Shown here: in pieces, positions 15,396 through 17,482 of the stretch
How positions within the stretch are numbered: the stretch's first letter is position 1
How the letters are laid out: each line of letters opens with the position of its first letter
Source of the DNA: Gemmatimonadaceae bacterium
GTDB taxonomy: Bacteria; Gemmatimonadota; Gemmatimonadetes; Gemmatimonadales; Gemmatimonadaceae
Assembly: GCA_013816695.1 (NCBI GenBank)
Contig: JACDDZ010000009.1
Location: 1-17,482, forward strand
Length of the DNA: 17,482 nucleotides
Reading direction: 5' to 3'
The notes under the pieces: generated by a model
Seen by the model: only the letters and a program-made list of their open reading frames with translations
Databases searched by the model: none
What the model was told of the DNA's origin: nothing
Program-made: the position numbers and the translations under genes

Positions 15396-15827
15396 AACAG
15401 TTACATCCACGTAGCGACTGGAGTCAGGACGCGATTCCACCTTTGCGTTGAAAGCCTTTCCAATAAGCGCGGCCCAGTCTGCATGTCCAGAGCGATTCAG
15501 AACCAAGGTCGAATCGCGCACCTCTCGCGACGTGCTGATTCCGACCACATCAAAGCCTCGATCACGCAGGTATATAGTAGCGCGCCGTCCGAGTCCCCGG
15601 ACTGTGGTCGCGTTAATGACTTCCACTTTGATGCGGACGTTGACGGGCGCCATCGTCACATTTTCCGGAACCGATCCAACTATCGGGATGCTCGCGGCCA
15701 GGTCACGCGTTTTCCAGTAGCGAAAGCCGATGTAGCCGACGGCGCCGAGTAAGATAAGAAGCAATATGTAACGGCCGATTTTCCGAGGGCGTTTGCGCCC
15801 TTCGGCAGTCAGCGCAGGCTGTTCCAC
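15348..15827 (-). CDS. Single-pass membrane protein with LytR_C domain
   Basis: The 159-residue product has a basic cytoplasmic start (RKRPRK), one transmembrane helix (about 17-38, IGRYILLLILLGAVGYIGFRYW), and an outside domain (about 67-155). That domain opens VKVEVINATTVRGLGRR-like and ends SSRYVDVTVLIGANW, typical of the LytR_C (LytR/CpsA/Psr C-terminal) family. Stand-alone LytR_C proteins lack the phosphotransferase domain, and their role in the envelope is not settled. The GTG start lies 19 bases inside the yqeK-like gene, so it is translationally linked. The last 48 bases are antisense to the end of rlmN. Confidence 0.8.
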   Translation of the reverse strand: MEQPALTAEGRKRPRKIGRYILLLILLGAVGYIGFRYWKTRDLAASIPIVGSVPENVTMAPVNVRIKVEVINATTVRGLGRRATIYLRDRGFDVVGISTSREVRDSTLVLNRSGHADWAALIGKAFNAKVESRPDSSRYVDVTVLIGANWRPPALPFYP

Positions 15828-16354
15828 AACGCGACTGTTTCCGGAAAGATTGTGTTCCCTTCTCTGACAGCCCAGTCCAGTCGAAAACGCACCACCTGGC
15901 GAAACACTGCATCGAACGAATGTGGTACCTGACTCGCAAGGAAGAAACGATCTTCCTTGGAAAATTTCCGTCCCGGCTCCAGATAGTCGGCCATGTACAG
16001 CGCGCGGCCGGTCGACGCCCAGTTTGGAGATCCTACAGTATGAAAACGAACGGCATCGATTACCTCCTTTCTTTTTTCTCCTTCCTGCTCGAGTCGAATA
16101 GCGGCGGCCGGTCCGTGCAGCAGGCCCTCAAGTGACGTTTTATCTCCGGTGATTTCACGAAGCTCCTTCTCGGGAGCATCGCGAAGCGAGTCATGCCACA
16201 TGCCAGCATCGATCCACGCGTTGGCCTCATTCGCGGGAAGTCGCATCGCTGCCCCCCATGCACGAATCAACGACGTGACCCGCTCGATGTGAGCGAGCCG
16301 CTTTTCCCCGACCTGCGCCCACACCGGCATCCCGGTCGCTTTATTGATCTTCAC
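15809..16354 (-). CDS. yqeK: HD-domain hydrolase, YqeK-like (putative Ap4A hydrolase)
   Basis: The 181-residue protein shows the HD-superfamily metal ligands in YqeK order: His22 (LAHIERV), His54-Asp55 (AGMWHDSLRD), His80 (LLHGPAAA), His105 (VRFHTVG) and Asp123 in the family hallmark ADYLEPGR. Characterised YqeK enzymes symmetrically hydrolyse diadenosine tetraphosphate to ADP. The GTG at 16354 overlaps the panC stop (GTGA). Met9 at 16330 is an alternative start. In many bacteria yqeK adjoins nadD and rsfS, but here it follows panC. The symbol is assigned by motif similarity, so orthology is probable rather than proven. Confidence 0.85.
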   Translation of the reverse strand: MKINKATGMPVWAQVGEKRLAHIERVTSLIRAWGAAMRLPANEANAWIDAGMWHDSLRDAPEKELREITGDKTSLEGLLHGPAAAIRLEQEGEKRKEVIDAVRFHTVGSPNWASTGRALYMADYLEPGRKFSKEDRFFLASQVPHSFDAVFRQVVRFRLDWAVREGNTIFPETVALWNSLR

Positions 16355-17196
16355 TGTGTAAGAATCACGTTATCGATCAGGCGCGTGCTGCCTACTTTTG
16401 CGGCGACAATCACCGCATCGCCTGGCTCGACCTGAGTTTTAGCATTAAAGGTCCTGGGGTCCACGACAGCCAGGTAGTCCAGAACCGCGGATGGGACGTC
16501 CGCGAACACACGCTTGCCGGCGGCAACGAGCATCTCGGCATTCGCGTTTCCCTCCTTGAAAAGCAATGTCATGGTGTCGAGCGCCCTGCTTAAGACGAGT
16601 GCCGCTTTGCGCTGGGTTTCATCCAGATACCTGTTACGACTGGATAGAGCGAGACCGTCACTCTCCCTTACCGTTGGCATCACGACCATTTCCACCGGGA
16701 AGTTGAGCTCGCCCACCATTGCGCGGATTACGGCAACCTGCTGCAGATCCTTCTGCCCGAATGCTGCGACATCTGGACGGACAATATTGAATAGCTTCGC
16801 AACGACGGTGGCCACCCCGTTGAAATGTCCGGGCCGCGTCTTGCCTTCCCAGGCCGCGCCGACATCGCCCACCGAAACTGTCACCATCGGTTTCGCTGAA
16901 TACATCTCGGCGTCAGCTGGAGCAAACAAGACGTCCACCCCACGCTCGGCCGCCATCGCTGAGTCCTCATCCAGGTTGCGCGGATACCTGCTGAAATCCT
17001 CATTCGGACCAAACTGGAGCGGATTCACGTAAACGCTCATCACCACGATGTCCGACTTTGCACGCACCGTATCGACGAGGTGAAGATGGCCCTCGTGAAG
17101 CGCTCCCATTGTGGCAACGAGTCCGACGCGCTCTCCGTCTCCGGTAGCTCCGACAAGTATGGAACGCAGCTCGCGCCGCGTTCGTGCGGTCAACAT
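16351..17196 (-). CDS. panC: Pantothenate synthetase
   Basis: The 281-residue length matches the usual 280-290. PanC joins pantoate and beta-alanine with ATP to make pantothenate. Seen are the nucleotide-binding TMGALHEGHLHLV (29-41, HIGH-like motif), VNPLQFGPNEDFSRYPR (57-73), RPGHFNGVATVVAKLFNIV, then AFGQKDLQQ, and SSRNRYL. The ATG at 17196 follows the panB stop after one base, which places it exactly at the family N-terminus. A longer in-frame GTG at 17256 would overlap panB and add unlike residues. It is a typical panBC operon, with yqeK downstream. Confidence 0.95.
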   Translation of the reverse strand: MLTARTRRELRSILVGATGDGERVGLVATMGALHEGHLHLVDTVRAKSDIVVMSVYVNPLQFGPNEDFSRYPRNLDEDSAMAAERGVDVLFAPADAEMYSAKPMVTVSVGDVGAAWEGKTRPGHFNGVATVVAKLFNIVRPDVAAFGQKDLQQVAVIRAMVGELNFPVEMVVMPTVRESDGLALSSRNRYLDETQRKAALVLSRALDTMTLLFKEGNANAEMLVAAGKRVFADVPSAVLDYLAVVDPRTFNAKTQVEPGDAVIVAAKVGSTRLIDNVILTQ

Positions 17197-17197
17197 T

Positions 17198-17482
17198 CTA
17201 GAAGCTGTGCTCGTCACCCGGATATGTCCTGGCGCGCACATCGCGCGCGAACTCACTCACAGCTTCGCGGACATCCGAGGCGAGAGTAGCATATCGCTTG
17301 AGGAACTTCGGCGAGAACTCGTCGTTGAGTCCAAGCAGGTCTGGAAGCACGAGCACCTGACCATCACAGGATATTCCCGCCCCGATACCGATCGTTGGGA
17401 TCCCCACAGCGCCGGTAACGCGCTCCGCTACTGCGGCGGGCACGAGCTCAAGCACAATGGAGAAAACGCCGGCATCCTCCAG
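17198..17482 (-). CDS. panB: Ketopantoate hydroxymethyltransferase, C-terminal part (cut by window edge)
   Basis: The frame is open to the right edge, so the N-terminal two-thirds of the protein is outside the window. The visible 94 residues begin LEDAGVFSIVLELVPAAVA and contain GIPTIGIGAGISCDGQVLVLPDLLGL, the signature of PanB with its conserved GIGAG loop, then KFLKRYATL in the C-terminal helix. PanB adds a hydroxymethyl group from methylene-tetrahydrofolate to 2-oxoisovalerate, the first step to pantothenate. The gene is directly upstream of panC. Confidence 0.95.
   Translation of the reverse strand: MEDAGVFSIVLELVPAAVAERVTGAVGIPTIGIGAGISCDGQVLVLPDLLGLNDEFSPKFLKRYATLASDVREAVSEFARDVRARTYPGDEHSF

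Noticed and set aside
1..17482. CRISPR arrays, tRNA/rRNA genes, transposases, phage or toxin-antitoxin genes
   Set aside because: No direct-repeat arrays, cloverleaf-like segments, transposase motifs or terminal inverted repeats were seen. Intergenic space is too small for most of these.

Overview
The window is a compact, high-GC bacterial chromosome segment with 18 protein-coding genes, two of them cut by the window edges. I see no RNA genes, insertion sequences, CRISPR arrays or integration scars. Several things fit a Gemmatimonadota-like or related free-living aerobe: high GC, frequent GTG/TTG starts, weak Shine-Dalgarno sequences, two DinB-fold proteins, a split B12-dependent mutase, and a tight aspS-phoH-ybeY cluster. 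That assignment is inference from gene content, not a database match.

Left part (1-8126), accessory in character. It opens with the 3' part of a sensor histidine kinase. Next comes a stand-alone PAS-linker-GAF protein with no output domain, which shares its stop site with a convergent operon. That minus-strand operon reads dienelactone-hydrolase-like enzyme, then a trans-sulfuration PLP enzyme, then a DinB-like protein. Divergent from it is a GlxA-type (DJ-1/PfpI plus AraC HTH) regulator. Converging on the regulator is a second minus-strand pair: another DinB-like protein translationally coupled to a secreted CocE/NonD-type hydrolase. A 24-base sequence with 18 of 24 identities (4697-4720 and 8217-8240) lies upstream of both minus-strand operons. 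The first copy also lies directly in front of the regulator, so the set may be a small local regulon.

Right part (8266-17482), largely core metabolism. A five-gene minus-strand operon, with junctions that overlap or are 2 bases apart, runs aspS, phoH, ybeY, meaB, acyl-CoA mutase large subunit. Aspartyl-tRNA synthetase, a PhoH ATPase and the YbeY RNase link it to translation and RNA quality control. The last two genes are a B12 chaperone GTPase and a mutase. The mutase has isobutyryl-CoA-mutase-like residues at the positions that choose the acyl substrate. Its separate B12-binding subunit is not in the window. Divergent from aspS, across only 39 bases, is rlmN. The rlmN 3' end overlaps the last gene of a second minus-strand operon, panB (partial), panC, yqeK-like HD hydrolase and a membrane-anchored LytR_C-domain protein.

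The most rewarding points are the substrate-determining residues of the mutase, the repeated intergenic element around the glxA-like regulator, and the compact aspS/rlmN divergent region in which aspS appears to use a TTG start without a Shine-Dalgarno.
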